Source: Onchocerca volvulus
Lineage: Eukaryota; Nematoda; Chromadorea; Rhabditida; Onchocercidae
Reading direction: 5' to 3'
Assembly (NCBI GenBank): GCA_000499405.2
Contig: HG738137.1
Location: forward strand, 248,001-312,000
Length of the DNA stretch: 64,000 nucleotides
The first letter of the stretch is position 1. Each line of letters starts with the position of its first letter. The notes under the pieces were generated by a model. It did no database searches. It had not been told where the DNA came from and saw only the letters and a list, made by a program, of their open reading frames with translations. The translations under genes were made by a program, and so were the position numbers. Of the stretch, positions 38,335 through 52,552 are shown one piece after another.

Positions 38335-38394
<60 letters not shown>

Positions 38395-41323
38395 CTAAAG
38401 CAACAGATGAATTATTCAACAAAACGTAAACATCGTAATGAAAAAAATTAAAATTTATTTTGACTAACCTTAACATTCTTCAGTATATTTATCTATTCTG
38501 AAGATAAGCATTTGCTGAGCTTTTATTTGAAACTTAGAAATAATTTGAAAATAGTTAATTTCGAATTGAACTTTTATTTTTTAAAATCAATAGTTTGAAG
38601 TTTAAAATTTAGGTGGATACAATAGTTTCGGGAGCTGTGAATATCTGTAGTAGTATGTATACAGCTGTGGGTTTATTCGGATATATTGCTTTTTACGATG
38701 TCGAATTATATGGCGATATACTCCTATATTTGCAAAATTCTTTACTGACCCAACTGCTGAAACTAGCTTTCATGTTGTCGGTAGCTGTCAGTATTCCACT
38801 TATGTTGTTTCCAGGTCGAATTGCGTTCTACAATTTCCTCATGAAACCGGTATTTTTTGATGCTATTATTAATTAGATAGTATCAAGAATCATTGACGCC
38901 GCATGATAACTGTTATGTTATTTAAAGGGAATATAGAATTACTTTTTTTTGATTAAATCAGACTAAGATATTTGAAATGTTGAAAAGATAAGACCTTTCA
39001 AAGCATTGAAAGAAAAAATCCAAAAAATTCGTGAAATATTGAAGAAATAAAGAAAAAGTTCAAAATTTCTAGAAAAGTCCACAAACAATATCTGAAAGAG
39101 TGTGGAAGAGAGACTCAAATATAAAAGGATGGAGGATTTGGGAAGGTCATGAGAAATTTTCTTGAATAATTCTTTTCTGTGCACCTTATAGGATGCTTGT
39201 GAATTCGCTATGCTACGTGTGCCTTCATTAGTATTTATTTCATTAACCGTATTTCTCTTATCTTCATGTTTATTAGTTGCAGTAATTGTACCAAATGGCA
39301 AGTTTCATATTTTTTAAATTAACGTTATTTCGAGAAAAAAGGAATAAAATTCGATGCATTGTTTTTCTATTAGTATCGTATCAAAAAGGAAAAATCTCCT
39401 CTTGCATCTGTCAGCAAAGTTCAAGTTGTCTAAATTTTCATTCGAAAAATAATTTTCTGTCCTATTTCATATTAAATAATCATAGTTATTACCAAACCAA
39501 GATAAAATAGTTAAGACGTTTTGTTGCAAGATATACTAATGTTACTCTTTCATGGTTTTGGATATGGTGCTTTTAGTTTTGATATACTGTAATTGTATAA
39601 TTACTAAATATGGCCATGTATGACTCTTTTTGTTCAAAATAATCTTATTCTAACAATTGCTTTTGTTAAATTATTTACCATCTTCCCGAAGGAATCTGAT
39701 CAGTTCAGTGACTTTTCGTCTCACCATGCAGATTTACATCATTGAAAGCAATTTTTGTAGTTTTTGACGTCAAAGAATATTTCTTTCCTGACTTACTGAT
39801 ATAGGTTACTCTTTTGGCGAGGAATTTAAGTAATATGAGAATCAGTTAAACTAAGAAACTAAAATAAAATTAAAGGATATATTAGTTCAAATAATTTTAC
39901 CAATTCAAAGTAATATTAAAGTTGCCGAAATGTTAATTGATATGATAGGGTTGAAATGTTAAATACGAAGACAATGCCTGAGATAATTTTTAGTTGAATT
40001 TATTCTCGGAATAACAGGCGCAACGATTGGTTCTCTTGTAACGATTATCATTCCATCGATATTATTTCTGTCAATATCTCGTGGCATGGAACAATATCGT
40101 TCTTTGATATGTTATGCAAAAGTATGGTGAACTTTCAAATAATGAATATGAAAGAAACATCTATTTTATTGAAGTTTGCACTTCGGATAAATATTTTCCT
40201 AAAATTTTAACAAATTTTCCAATAGCATTTGGGATTTTGTATATTTTTCTTCTCTTCCTAATAAATGTAAATTTTTTCAGGTATCGATAATAATCGGTTC
40301 ACTTATGCTCGTCGGAAGTACATGGGCAGTTTTACATACGGAACAGGAAACGAATGTTGTTGATATCATTTTACCTAAACGAATAGGTTCTGTTTTTAAA
40401 TGAGTTTCGGCCTAATTTAAATGGCCTTTTTTAAAAAACATGTTTTTAAAGTCTTGAAATTGCAGATACTGAAAACTAAAATATTTCACTTTTTGAATTA
40501 TAACTCATCTATTAAATTTGTTATTCAGCTTAGGGGACAGCATGAAATTTATGCAAACATTTTATAGTGGCTAGGACTTAGTGAAATTCATTATTTCAGT
40601 GCATTTTCGAAAAAGAAAATAGCATTCATTTTGAATAGTTCTATTTCTTGAAGAATTAGTTTTTTTTTAGATGACGAAAAAGTGGAAATTGCCTTAAAAC
40701 ATTTGGAAAAAATCAAAATTGATGACAATAGCACGAAATTACAGGCTTGTCTTCAGATATATTTTCTAGTGCTCTCAATTTATTAATGAAGACGAAAAGT
40801 TAGTATCATAAGATGGCATCTGAAGAAGAAGGTTAATGGGCTGTTTTAATTTTGGATAAAAATTAGCAGTGTTCTTGAACATATGGCAAAGACTAAATTG
40901 CTAGAACATTAAATAATATCTTCAATTTTACTGAGCCAAGTAATTGTCCATAAATTTCAATCCTAAAATTTTTAAAATTTTTCGAAGATTTGATGAAAAT
41001 TACGAAGTTTTATTCGAAAAAAATTCCTTTTTTAGAATACATTTTCGGAGAGAAAGCAGAAGGAAGAAGCGGTAAGATCCGGGAGAGAATGGAAAGGGAA
41101 GCAAAGTGTAGGCGATATTACTAATCAAGAAACGAAAACAGTATCACGTGAAATTAAGGAACAGCGCAAAGAACAGGACAAAATTTTAAAGGAACAAGAG
41201 ACGACTGTCGATAAACTGAAGAAACATAATGAAATGCTAGAAAAGGTAACAGTAACGATGGCTGGCATTTCAAAAAAAGACGTAAATGTTAAGCAGACGA
41301 AGGAGGTCAAGACTAGCTCGTAA
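35148..41323 (+). CDS. SLC38A10: SLC38A10-like amino-acid transporter (AAAP family)
   Basis: Multi-pass membrane transporter of the amino acid/auxin permease family; SLC38 members carry neutral amino acids with sodium. Exons: 35148-35312, 35953-36047, 36475-36538, 36990-37121, 37325-37521, 37798-37882, 38613-38849, 39192-39297, 39994-40121, 40281-40386, 40671-40744 and 41036-41323, about 558 aa. The first helix carries NCIVGVSMLAMPYCLQQCGI, matching the SLC38A10 signature [20 protein letters not shown]. Later landmarks are FMVVIGDIG, ILPLSLFR, ALSCQTQLF and VPNVEFILGITGATIGS. About ten hydrophobic helices are followed by a hydrophilic, Lys/Glu-rich tail (exons 11-12, coiled-coil-like), shorter than the long tail of vertebrate SLC38A10. 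Intron 8 uses a GC donor (ATG|GCAAGT). The exon 11 donor is uncertain: CAG|GCTTGT, or a weak GT about 30 nt on. An acceptor (TTCAG, ending at 35126) 21 nt before the ATG suggests trans-splicing. Confidence 0.9.
35849..35878. repeat. (TA)n microsatellite in transporter intron 1
   Basis: About 15 uninterrupted TA units. Intronic. Confidence 0.9.
38341..38392. repeat. 52-nt poly-T tract in transporter intron 6
   Basis: An uninterrupted run of 52 T on the sense strand, between exons 6 and 7. It is far longer than the other T-runs of the window and 220 nt from the next acceptor, so it is not a polypyrimidine tract. It could be a reverse-oriented poly-A tail remnant or a slippage-grown homopolymer. 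Confidence 0.9.
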
Positions 41324-42172
41324 ATATTGATAAGAATGAGAAAGTTCGGCGAAAAGGGATAAAGGAAGCAATTCCTTTCTTGATTTTGAGTTGCAAACTA
41401 TTTGAAACGATAGCTGGGAATGTTCCGCCCCTAACTACTGTTTTATTGTCGGATTTTCAAGACAAATCCATTTTCGATGAATTACTCTGAAACGATTCCA
41501 CTCACTGCTAGTTTATTTCAATATTCTTTGGAATAACGATAGAGGTACTCTCAGTATTTGGAAAAATTTAAACTTCAATTCAATCTATTTCGATTAATAG
41601 TGATTCACGTAAAAGCAATATGCTGTAATGTGGATCGAGAGATTTTACAATTCAGTTGTTAAGAAATCTAATGTTTTTCTTATTCTTTGTTCTCGAAAAG
41701 TTAATTATATGGAAAGTCCGAAGTGTTGTCATCATTAGTTAATGGTCCTTCTTTGATTAGTCCTAATATGCAGCTTGCCTAATTCGATCACAGCGCCGAT
41801 TTGGAAAAAATTAAAAGCCACAATTAAGTTTCAGGTTTCGTATATCATGAAATGTTATGATATATTACCTTGCAACTTTTCTTTTAAGTATAATAATCCG
41901 AGTTTCAGAATGGCAATAATGTTCAGACGCATTAATTTTTTCTTTCTATTCGATTGAAATGTATTTCTAGAAAAAGTTTCACAAGTAAAAAGCTTCAATA
42001 AATCAAACACAAAAAACATTGCAAGAATGCCAAGTTCATGTCTTAAACTTTCTGGATTTGTCACCTAATAAGCACTTAATTTTTCAACATTCGATAAAAA
42101 TAAGCAAAAGTTAAAATGAATATTGCATGAAGTCAGTAACAAAAAAGCGCGAGAACATGTAAGTTTTTTAGG
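41324..42172. other. Convergent intergenic region
   Basis: Holds the 3' ends of the transporter (plus) and USP5 (minus). No exon chain or clear repeat seen. Confidence 0.6.
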
Positions 42173-45100
42173 TCAGTTACGAATTGAGATTTCTTCACTT
42201 GTTGTCGCTTCCGGATCACAACATCGTTCATACAGGTAGACATAACCCAAAAATTTAGGTGGATTCTGGGATATAGCTACTTTTTCATCATTGAATAGAT
42301 ACCATTTTGAGTTCTAAAAGTTAATCAACTTTATCATTTTTAAGGTATTCCGCTGTATATTTACATAATATATATGTAATGATTATCCTAGTCATAATAA
42401 AGAAATTTCTTACTTTTTTCATATGAGCAACATAATGCCCTGAAAATGGTGAACTTCCCATATGTGATATGAAACCAATTAAGCGGTAACGCTCTTTTCC
42501 ATCACGGCATTCTTTTGGCACGTCTACCGAAAAAAAGTAGTCTTCAAATAAAAAAAAAGTCAACAAATTATTTTTAGAATGTCATCACTTAATTACTCAT
42601 TCAATGACTACATAAATAGGAGTAAAGCAATTTTTCTTTACACCTATCGCGGGTATAGGGCACCAAGCAGTGATGTCATTATTGAAAAAAGAAAATGTGA
42701 TTATTTGCATCCAAACAATCTTATTTAATTTTGCATACCCTTAATTTCCTGATCTTTCTCTTCAGGTGGTATACTGTCCACATTCGAAAAAAGCCAATCG
42801 GCTGCATCGTTTATACCAGTATTGACTTTTTGAAGAGCATAACGTGCTTGATAAACAGAAAATCCGAGGTTTGTAAGTTGTTCAATCGCTATTCCGTCAA
42901 CAGCGCTTGCCTATAATAATGATGAATACTTGGAAAACTATAACAGAATAATTCAGAAGAACTTATAAATCCTCGAAATAAAAAATTTCATAAAATCAGC
43001 TTTATAAATCAAACTGCAAATATAAATAGCAATGATTAGGACAAATGTTGAAGTTTAGCGAGATATAATTTTGAATTCTTCAATAAGCCCAGAAAATAGT
43101 GTTACAAGTTGGGCTGGTAGAAAGGCAGTTTGAAATACTGATGACCTGTAAATTAAACAATCGGTTTTCGATTGGCATCATGAGAAATCAAATCATATCC
43201 AATCTATAATCATCTTAGTATCAGTAAATATGCTAATACCGACCGGAAAAACAGTCGCGTGTTTATTTTAATATGAATTTGAAATGTTAGCTAAAAAACT
43301 AGCAATGGAAAGACCTTCGTCCACAAATCAGGATGCTCCTCGTTGATATCCCTATCACCAACACTATGCATGATCCAATCTAAAGCTGCATCGAAACCAG
43401 TATTCTTAGTTATATGAATAGCACGACGTGCAGCTTCGGGTGTAATTCCTGATCTACAGAGCTAAACTTCAAGAAAACTACATAAGTTACTGTACTATGA
43501 TATTTAATTATCAAAAACTATCCAATTCTTATTTTAAGAAGTCCGTCTATAACTGTTTCAATGTTCAGCTGCACCAATATTGAAGAAGGATTACTCAACT
43601 ATATTGTTCAACAGTCCATTGATTTTATTAAATTGAAATTATCTGAAATTAATTAAATGCAAAATACGGATTGGGCAGTTTAAATACTAACCCTATTAAA
43701 AACCTGAGGATCGATACCAGGAGAAGATCGATTCAACGTTAACTCCGATTTAGCAAATTCGTGTGGAAGCAACATCTCTTCAGGCTGTTTTCCATGAGCA
43801 CGAAATGCTCCTAAATCAATTTCGTCTGGCATTTCCACATTGACATCCAACTTTTTGATACTGTAGTCCTCCGCCAGGGTGAATTTCTATGAGAAAAAGA
43901 AAAGAATCAGTATTCTGGAGAATAAATATTTTAATTTGTTTTCTTTTTTTTGTAAATGAAGAATCAAGATTGATGCTAACTTTAAGCTGTATGATCAGAT
44001 AATCCGGAAAAGTGGCAATCCTGTATTGCTCGATGGCTCCTTGTACTTCGTTCGTTATTGGCGACCGGAAATCAGCAATCTCCTGCCTTCCAAATGTTGC
44101 TGATAAGCAATCAGCAAATGATATCGTGGATCGCACTGGTGCACCCGTTTCTACTGTTTGCTAAATGTAGATTCGAGCTTTTTTAAACCCAATTAGATAT
44201 ATAACTTATAAAAAAGTCACTTCCAATTGATTAATAGCAGTATTTCATTGTTATAAATGCATTTTCAGTACTGACATTTCTCGTGCACACAAGTATCAAC
44301 ATCTTGAAAATATCTCAGCAAAGTCTATTAAATCAAATTATTCCCAATCTATTTATCGAAATTCCTTTAAAATTACACTTCTACATTTCCTCATTTTTTG
44401 CATGATTAACTATCGATGATCCCAGAAATATGGTGGTCTTATTTTCATTTCCGAAATTGTAATGGTATAATCAAAACAAATTTGGAGATCACTGATTACT
44501 AAAATGTGAATGAACTATCTTAAAAATAAGATAGTTCATTCTTTTCAATACGTGAATTTTTTGGTAACAGTTTCAGAAATAAGCAAAAATTCAAATTATC
44601 AAACACAACAAAGGTAAACCATTTATGAAAAAAACGTACTTCGGATTGTTTAAAAGCGCTTTTTTCTGGTACATTCAACGAAAGAACGACTTCTTCTGAA
44701 TAGCTATAACGGACTCTATTTGTTGCCTGATCTTCTAAACGTTGCTCTAGTTTAAATCGCACTGCGTCAACTGGTTTCGGTTTCTTCAAAAATTGATCTA
44801 TTCGGTCAAAAAGTATTCTAAAAAAAGAATGGAATAAAAATTCGGACGAAAAATGCTGAGACCAGAATATTATACATTCTGTATTTGATCAGACATCGTT
44901 ATCCTACGGAAGAAATAAGTTGATCCTACGAAATTTGAAAATCGTTTTAGCTGTAAAATCTCTACTTATTGGAATTCCATTTGATCCTAAAATGATGTTA
45001 GCACAATTTATTTAGGATCGCTCTAAATTTATGATTTTCCATTGGTATTGGAGATTTATAGAAATAACTATGAAAATAATTTCTTTCCAAAAATCTAACA

Positions 45101-48100
45101 AGCAAGAGTCCAATTTTGGCTAGTTTTCTAGATTTTCTCTTTAGAATACTTCCCTGATGCAGAACAATTCTGTAATTTAAATCTTTCTAAAGAATAAAAT
45201 AACAAAATTTTTTTCGTTTCTTTTTTATTGCATTTAATTTCTTTTAAAATTCAATTTTATCCACCTTATGTATTCATCAGCATCTTGTTGTCGTGTAGTT
45301 GAAAATTCCGCATTTCCTCTTCCTACTATTTTTCGAAACTGCACTGGTTTGATACCGTTGCAATCACCGTCTTTCTGAAATTGTTCATGCATTTACAATT
45401 TAATACAATGGGCCAAAATAATGCGTGTATGAGTTTATATGTATATTTGAGTGTATATATGTATGTGTGTAATAAATCTAATTACTTACTCGGGAAAATT
45501 CACCACTTAACAAACTCGAAAATACTTTTGCTGTCTGACAATTGAAATCATAATGAGAATTGAATATTGAAACGTTGAGAAAATGTTTTTCGCATTCTAT
45601 TCCATAAGCTTGTACGAAATCAGGAATTTGTAGCAGCATTTGTAATGTCTGAAAATAAGTTATATAAGCTGCGACTTCCCAATAATCTACCAATTAAGTT
45701 GAAATAGTGTTTACGAATTTCAAGACTAGAACTAGATATAACCAAAGTATAAAAATAAAGGATACAAATAAAAAACATATACAAATTAAGTATAAAAATA
45801 AAAAATCATGAGATAATGAGAGAACAGACAATTTTGTGACAAGTACTTATCGAAGAATTGAGATTTGAAAAATGGAACTTCAAAAAAAAAAATAGCACTT
45901 ACTGCACTAATATAACAAGATGAACCAATGTTTATGATTCCAGTAAATCCTGGGCCATAAACCAATTCCAGATTTGCGCCATCCTCCTGACACATTTCCC
46001 ATTCCCATCTTTAAAAAACAAAGTACTGTGAAAAGACTTTTGGTAATTTAGAGAATCAACTTCCATGAAATTTGATTTGGATAGATGGTGACAATATGAC
46101 AATTACAACAACTGAGTAATGTCAGGCAAAACGCATCTTCGGAAGCTTTCAAAGCAAGCCGAAATAGCACTGCCACATATTGACCGATGAAGACCAAATC
46201 GTATAAATCATGGACAGCTTAACCGCAGAAAGTTAAAACGTAATCGATCGCTTAGGGCGTGCAGTTGTACCAAGATCGGGAACGCATTGTACTGAATAGC
46301 CGGGTAATTTTGATAATTATAGGATCGAATTCTCAGCTAAAAAAAAAAAAAAAAAAAAATACTTACTTTTGATTAAGATCAAGTTCCATTTCAAGTGTAC
46401 TTTTTTCAGTCTTTTCTGTTTTATCCATATCAATACCAAAATGAAGCAAATGCTGTTTTAAGTTTGGATCACGAACCGATTCGTCTTCATCGTAACTAAA
46501 CACATCCGCATCATCTTTCGTAATTGTGCCTAATTTCACAACCAAAGGATAACCAGTCCTGAAAATACGACAGGACATAAAAAATCCTTTTTTCACATTG
46601 ACTTTTGCAAAGAATAATGATTATTGGCCTATCAGTAACGAATCAAATAACGTTTTAAGTAGGTCAAAATCTCATTGAATGAATCCGACATTTAATTATA
46701 TAAACCTAAGTCTCTGCTAATTGCCTAAATTAAACATCTGATTATGCGTACCTAAATCTAATTATGTAAGACTACTATTTTATTCTATATCTAATTAACA
46801 TTTAACTTATCCTTCTCGATGGTACTGACATGCATAAATACGGTAACAATAAATTTAAGTGATACCGACCAAATAAACAATTGTCCAACGATAGATCAAA
46901 GCTTAAAAAGATTAATTGTTATAGATAACTCATACAAGTCAAAGTGTAGTCGCGCATGATTTTGACCTTTGCTCATCACTCCTTCTTGGATATACTGCGA
47001 ACGACCACACATAATCGCACCATCAGTTAAATTCAACCATAAGTTCTCTTTAAGATCACATCCTTCTTCTTCGCATTTCCAACCCCATGGAGGTATTCTT
47101 TTCCCATTATCGATCTTTATAAATAAAATTTATTAAAAATTGTTAGGTTTCGTCAAAATGCAAAAAAGGCAATGATATTATTAATAACAAAACAACTGCT
47201 TCGGCTCGTTCAACATCAATTTATGGGGCTAGGCATACAATTCTAAATCAGTATTATCCTGCCGGAAACAAAAACGATTTTTGTAGAAATTTGCATACTT
47301 GCTCCAAATTTAAATGCCTCGTATTCACTCGGGCTTCACCTTCCCAAATCTGCATTCCTGCTTCCAATATCTCCTGTCTTTGAACCCCTTCGTTTTCGAT
47401 AATTTTATGGCAAAGTTGTGCCAATTTCGATGTAATCCTGAAAAAAAAATAATCACAAATTTCTTATTCTCAAAACATATTCAATTCTACTTTTACTGTC
47501 TCTAAATTTGGGATTCACAAATTCGTAATCATAGAAATACTATCGGGAACAGACCTGTTAAGAGGAATTTTCGCATCGAAATCTGGTGCAAGTACGACTG
47601 CATATTCGCTAGTGATATCATATTTTGGACCAGAGCAAAAGCCTCCTTCAACACCAATCGCAAGCTGCAAAGAAAAGAGCTCAATAATTAGAAATTTGAA
47701 ATTCATTGCAGTTGCTAATTTAATAATGTACTATGCCATCCATAGTTAATTTTCTTGGCAAGAAAAACGATAACGAATCTATTTTATAACAGAAAATTTG
47801 ACTTAGAGAAAGAGGAAAGAAAATTAGGAAGGATATATTTAACTTTTTTTGATAGTTCTCTCAAAAGTCGTCATATAATCAATGAAATGAATTTTTTTTT
47901 TTTTTTGTTCTGTACTTTTTTTTTTGATTTCATTTAGTTTGTAACTTTCTTTTGGCTAGTCCTGCCCAGGTTATTACCGAATGATATTTTTTGTTCGCTT
48001 TGATTATTTTGTGCTCTGTTCTAGTAAGTTGTTTGGTGTGATTTTAATGTTATTTCTGTCTTGATGGCCCTTATTTGGCTAGGTAGTTATTAATTAAAAG

Positions 48101-49582
48101 TTTTGGATAAATTTTTGTATTTGAAATGAATATTGTAACAAGCAGTGAAACACAGAAAACTAGAACCATTTTTTAACAAATGATTATCAGTTGCAAAACA
48201 AATAAAAGCAAGAAATTTAAAAACATGATTATATAAGCCTCTTATTTCATTTACGTGATAATAGATTGCACTTCCTCTTCAAGTTGTTTTAATTTCTTAA
48301 AAATAATAGTAGTTCAGCGGTTTCTTCCAAATTATTCGGATTTTTTTACATTAGAATAATTAGACATAATGCTTCAAATATCTCGATCTCTTCTCATCAT
48401 AATTCATTACTTTATGGCTCCTCTGTAAGCCGTGCTGATTCTTATACATATTAGCTTATTTTAGTGACCTTGTAAAAATTGATTATCCACTTGATAGCAG
48501 TTTGTAAACTTTCCACAAGCCACCCATGTCCCCCTATATAAAAAACAAGGTGGAAATAAGGTGATAAGATCGATAATTCTGGACAATAAGTAGGTAATGT
48601 ATATATGAAAAACAAAAAAGGAACACGATGCATAAATTGCACAGAAAAACAAATTTCTTCTAAGCTATACATATTATAAGATTTCGCAAACCTTGGTAAC
48701 TTTATCTTGTGGTTCTTCGGCTTCTGGTAGCATTTTTTTGATTTGCTTACACCATAGAAAACCCTTTCGTGCCGTTCGCTTATAATAACCCATCACATGA
48801 TCATTACAAAAACCAGCAAATCTCTCCAGACAAACATACAATCCATCTGAAAATAACTGCATTTCCATATCTTTCTTTTTATAGATATGATTTACCAGAT
48901 AATTCAGGATTTGTCTAAATTTATCCGGAATTCCTCTAGGATTCATCCGAGACACATCCAAAATTCAATTGATATTGTTCCAAATTATTTCAATCCATTC
49001 AAGATTTATTCAAGAAATACTTCTCCATAAAAAAGATTTCGACTAATTTTCACAACTAATTTTAAACTACTGAACAATGCTACTAAAAAACAATTGCTAG
49101 CTTATTAATGAGTAATATCAAGAAACAACAAATATTAGCACCAAGCATCCAGGCTAATTCTTGGCATTCGCTTTTTCTCCAAAAATTTTCTACTTTGCGA
49201 CTTAATCATCAACTACAATTTAGTCGTAACCTAATTATTCCTAAACTCTATATTTTTAATTAAATTACTCCGTTTAATCTAAAATTTGAATTGGATCATA
49301 TTTTCAACAGATTAGTACTAAATTATTACCTTTAATTTTATAAATTGCTTAAATTATGCTTCTTTCAATATGGGAAAGCCAATTTATCATTCATTTTGAA
49401 AATTTAGATAAACATCTACCTGAATGCAGAGGTGTCTTGAAGCAGTACATACATTCATCCTTGAATATCTTATCATCTGATTCTGGAAGATTATAGTTTA
49501 AGGAGCAAATCTTCGATACAATATCCAATTCAATCCATCTATCTGTTGACGATGACGTTGATGTCCCACATGCTTCAGCCAT
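42173..49582 (-). CDS. usp-5: Ubiquitin carboxyl-terminal hydrolase 5 (isopeptidase T)
   Basis: Deubiquitinase (family C19) that disassembles free polyubiquitin chains to recycle ubiquitin. Exons on the minus strand: 49582-49420, 48846-48692, 47664-47555, 47437-47299, 47114-46936, 46558-46367, 46008-45903, 45648-45490, 45374-45265, 44817-44640, 44160-43981, 43886-43704, 43461-43315, 42910-42739, 42523-42414, 42313-42173; all phases fit, 807 aa (human USP5 is 858). The N-terminal half has the variant and UBP zinc fingers ([13 protein letters not shown] ... IMCGR ... NHARLHF). The catalytic Cys344 lies in NIGSSCYIS with oxyanion Asn339, His754 in FSGHYVAHM, and Asn769/Asp770 in YLFNDEKV. Two UBA domains split the catalytic domain at about residues 619-667 and 668-724, the USP5/13 arrangement. 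The ATG is 2 nt after a GATAATAG acceptor. The C-terminus extends about 17 residues past the LYER end. It appears intact. Confidence 0.96.
46080..46330. other. GC-richer island inside a USP5 intron
   Basis: The intron between exons 6 and 7 of USP5 holds about 240 bases of markedly more balanced base composition than the AT-rich introns around it. It contains no splice-bounded frame that I can support; frames are broken by stops. It may be the remnant of a mobile element, but no terminal repeats or recognisable protein remain. Confidence 0.4.
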
Positions 49583-50387
49583 TTCTATTATCAAAATTCG
49601 GACTAAACTTTTTCAACTGATTTCGAATCAAGAAAAACCTTAAATTTTTAATCAGAAATCACGGATTAAGAAAGAATTTTCGTAGCATCGACTAAATTGA
49701 AACGAATGAAAGGAAAAGAAATAGAAAATTTTTGAAAAAATTTGAAAATCGAAAAATCCTTCCGAAATGCTAAATATTGATATTGCAGATAAAACCAAAT
49801 TCGTCCAGTGAACAAAAAAAATTTGCAACCATCTTCTTTAAATCCATGCTTAAAAGTATTACAGCAAGCGGGTGGCCAACAAGAAGCGAATTAGCTCATA
49901 GGGATATTATATATGCCGAAATGCCTGGAAATTTCGAGATCGTGGCATATAATGAATACAGGGTTCCTGTCCCGGTTGATCTCGGGTTCTGCCATTCCAC
50001 GGGGGTTTTTTCCTTCCTTTTATGGGATGGTAGAAAAAGGAACTCGAGAAATAATTATTCTTGAATGCTATGAAACGGATTAGGGATCTTGAAGTTTTTT
50101 TTTTGTTGTTAATATCATGACATCAACTATTCATAGCGTAAATTCATGTTAATCAAAACTACCGTTCTACAGGCGAAAGACGTGAGTAATTACGTTCCGC
50201 GTAAACAACACACGTAAACAAAAAAAATCACACGTTTAAGTTTAAAACTGACCTTATACTAATTTACACATCAAAAAAAAAAGAAAAAAAAAAGGAAGTG
50301 AATGGACATTAAAATTGTCCATTGAGATAATCTACTTGCAATAATCAGATTTTGAATTACTTCCTTTTTTGAAGTCAACTTTTCGCC
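49583..50387. promoter_or_regulatory. Divergent promoter region between USP5 and HINT genes
   Basis: About 800 bp separate two head-to-head genes, so both promoters should lie here. Within it, 49840-50070 is less AT-rich and carries a 95-codon plus-strand frame (49777-50064), which contains GWPTRSELAHRDIIYAE and YRVPVPVDLGFCHSTG but has no clear partner exons. It resembles a relic of coding DNA; no family recognised. Confidence 0.4.
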
Positions 50388-51930
<1,543 letters not shown>

Positions 51931-52552
51931 ATAAGAATTGTCAAATTGCAGCAGTTGGTTATGGCCGCAGAAATGTGAAATTTTAATTGAACTTTGTGCT
52001 TAAACTTGAAAATTGCTATTTTCATGCTTGTGATACGAACTGGTTAATTTGAAGTTTGGAAAAAAGAAAATGATTAGATTATGCTATCTTCTGCTTAAAA
52101 TTTACATGTTAAGAAGAAACAATAGAGTTGTATGAAATGAAAATGACTAATTCCAGTAATCTCATCGCATAAATAAATTACTTGAACAGCTAAAAATTCT
52201 TCATAATTTGAATGAAAATAAGCATTTTTAAGTTTATTGGCACACCGAGTGCTGCCAAAAGATGCAAATTTTCGCCGATTCAAAATTTGTATCTCGAAAT
52301 TTGCACATTCAAAGATTTTTTTTGGAAATTATGATCATCCAATGCGAATGTTTGTTAAATGCCTTGTTTTAAAGGTATGCTTGCTGCCGTGAATGCAAAT
52401 TACATAAGTACCGAGATTTGGTTTTTTTTTTCTTTTTTTTTTTTTCTGATAGAACGCTAAGAAAATTTTAATTTTGCATCGTTCCATATTTGAATTTTTT
52501 AATTTTCGTACAATATCGTACAAGTGGACGATAAGAAAATAAGACAAAATGA
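51931..52552. other. Convergent intergenic region between HINT and cathepsin Z
   Basis: Three-prime untranslated sequence of both genes. A T-rich tract lies at 52421-52447. Nothing else supported. Confidence 0.6.

Noticed and set aside
38963..39301. A 112-codon minus-strand frame over transporter exon 8
   Set aside because: It is antisense to a confirmed transporter exon and has no features of its own.
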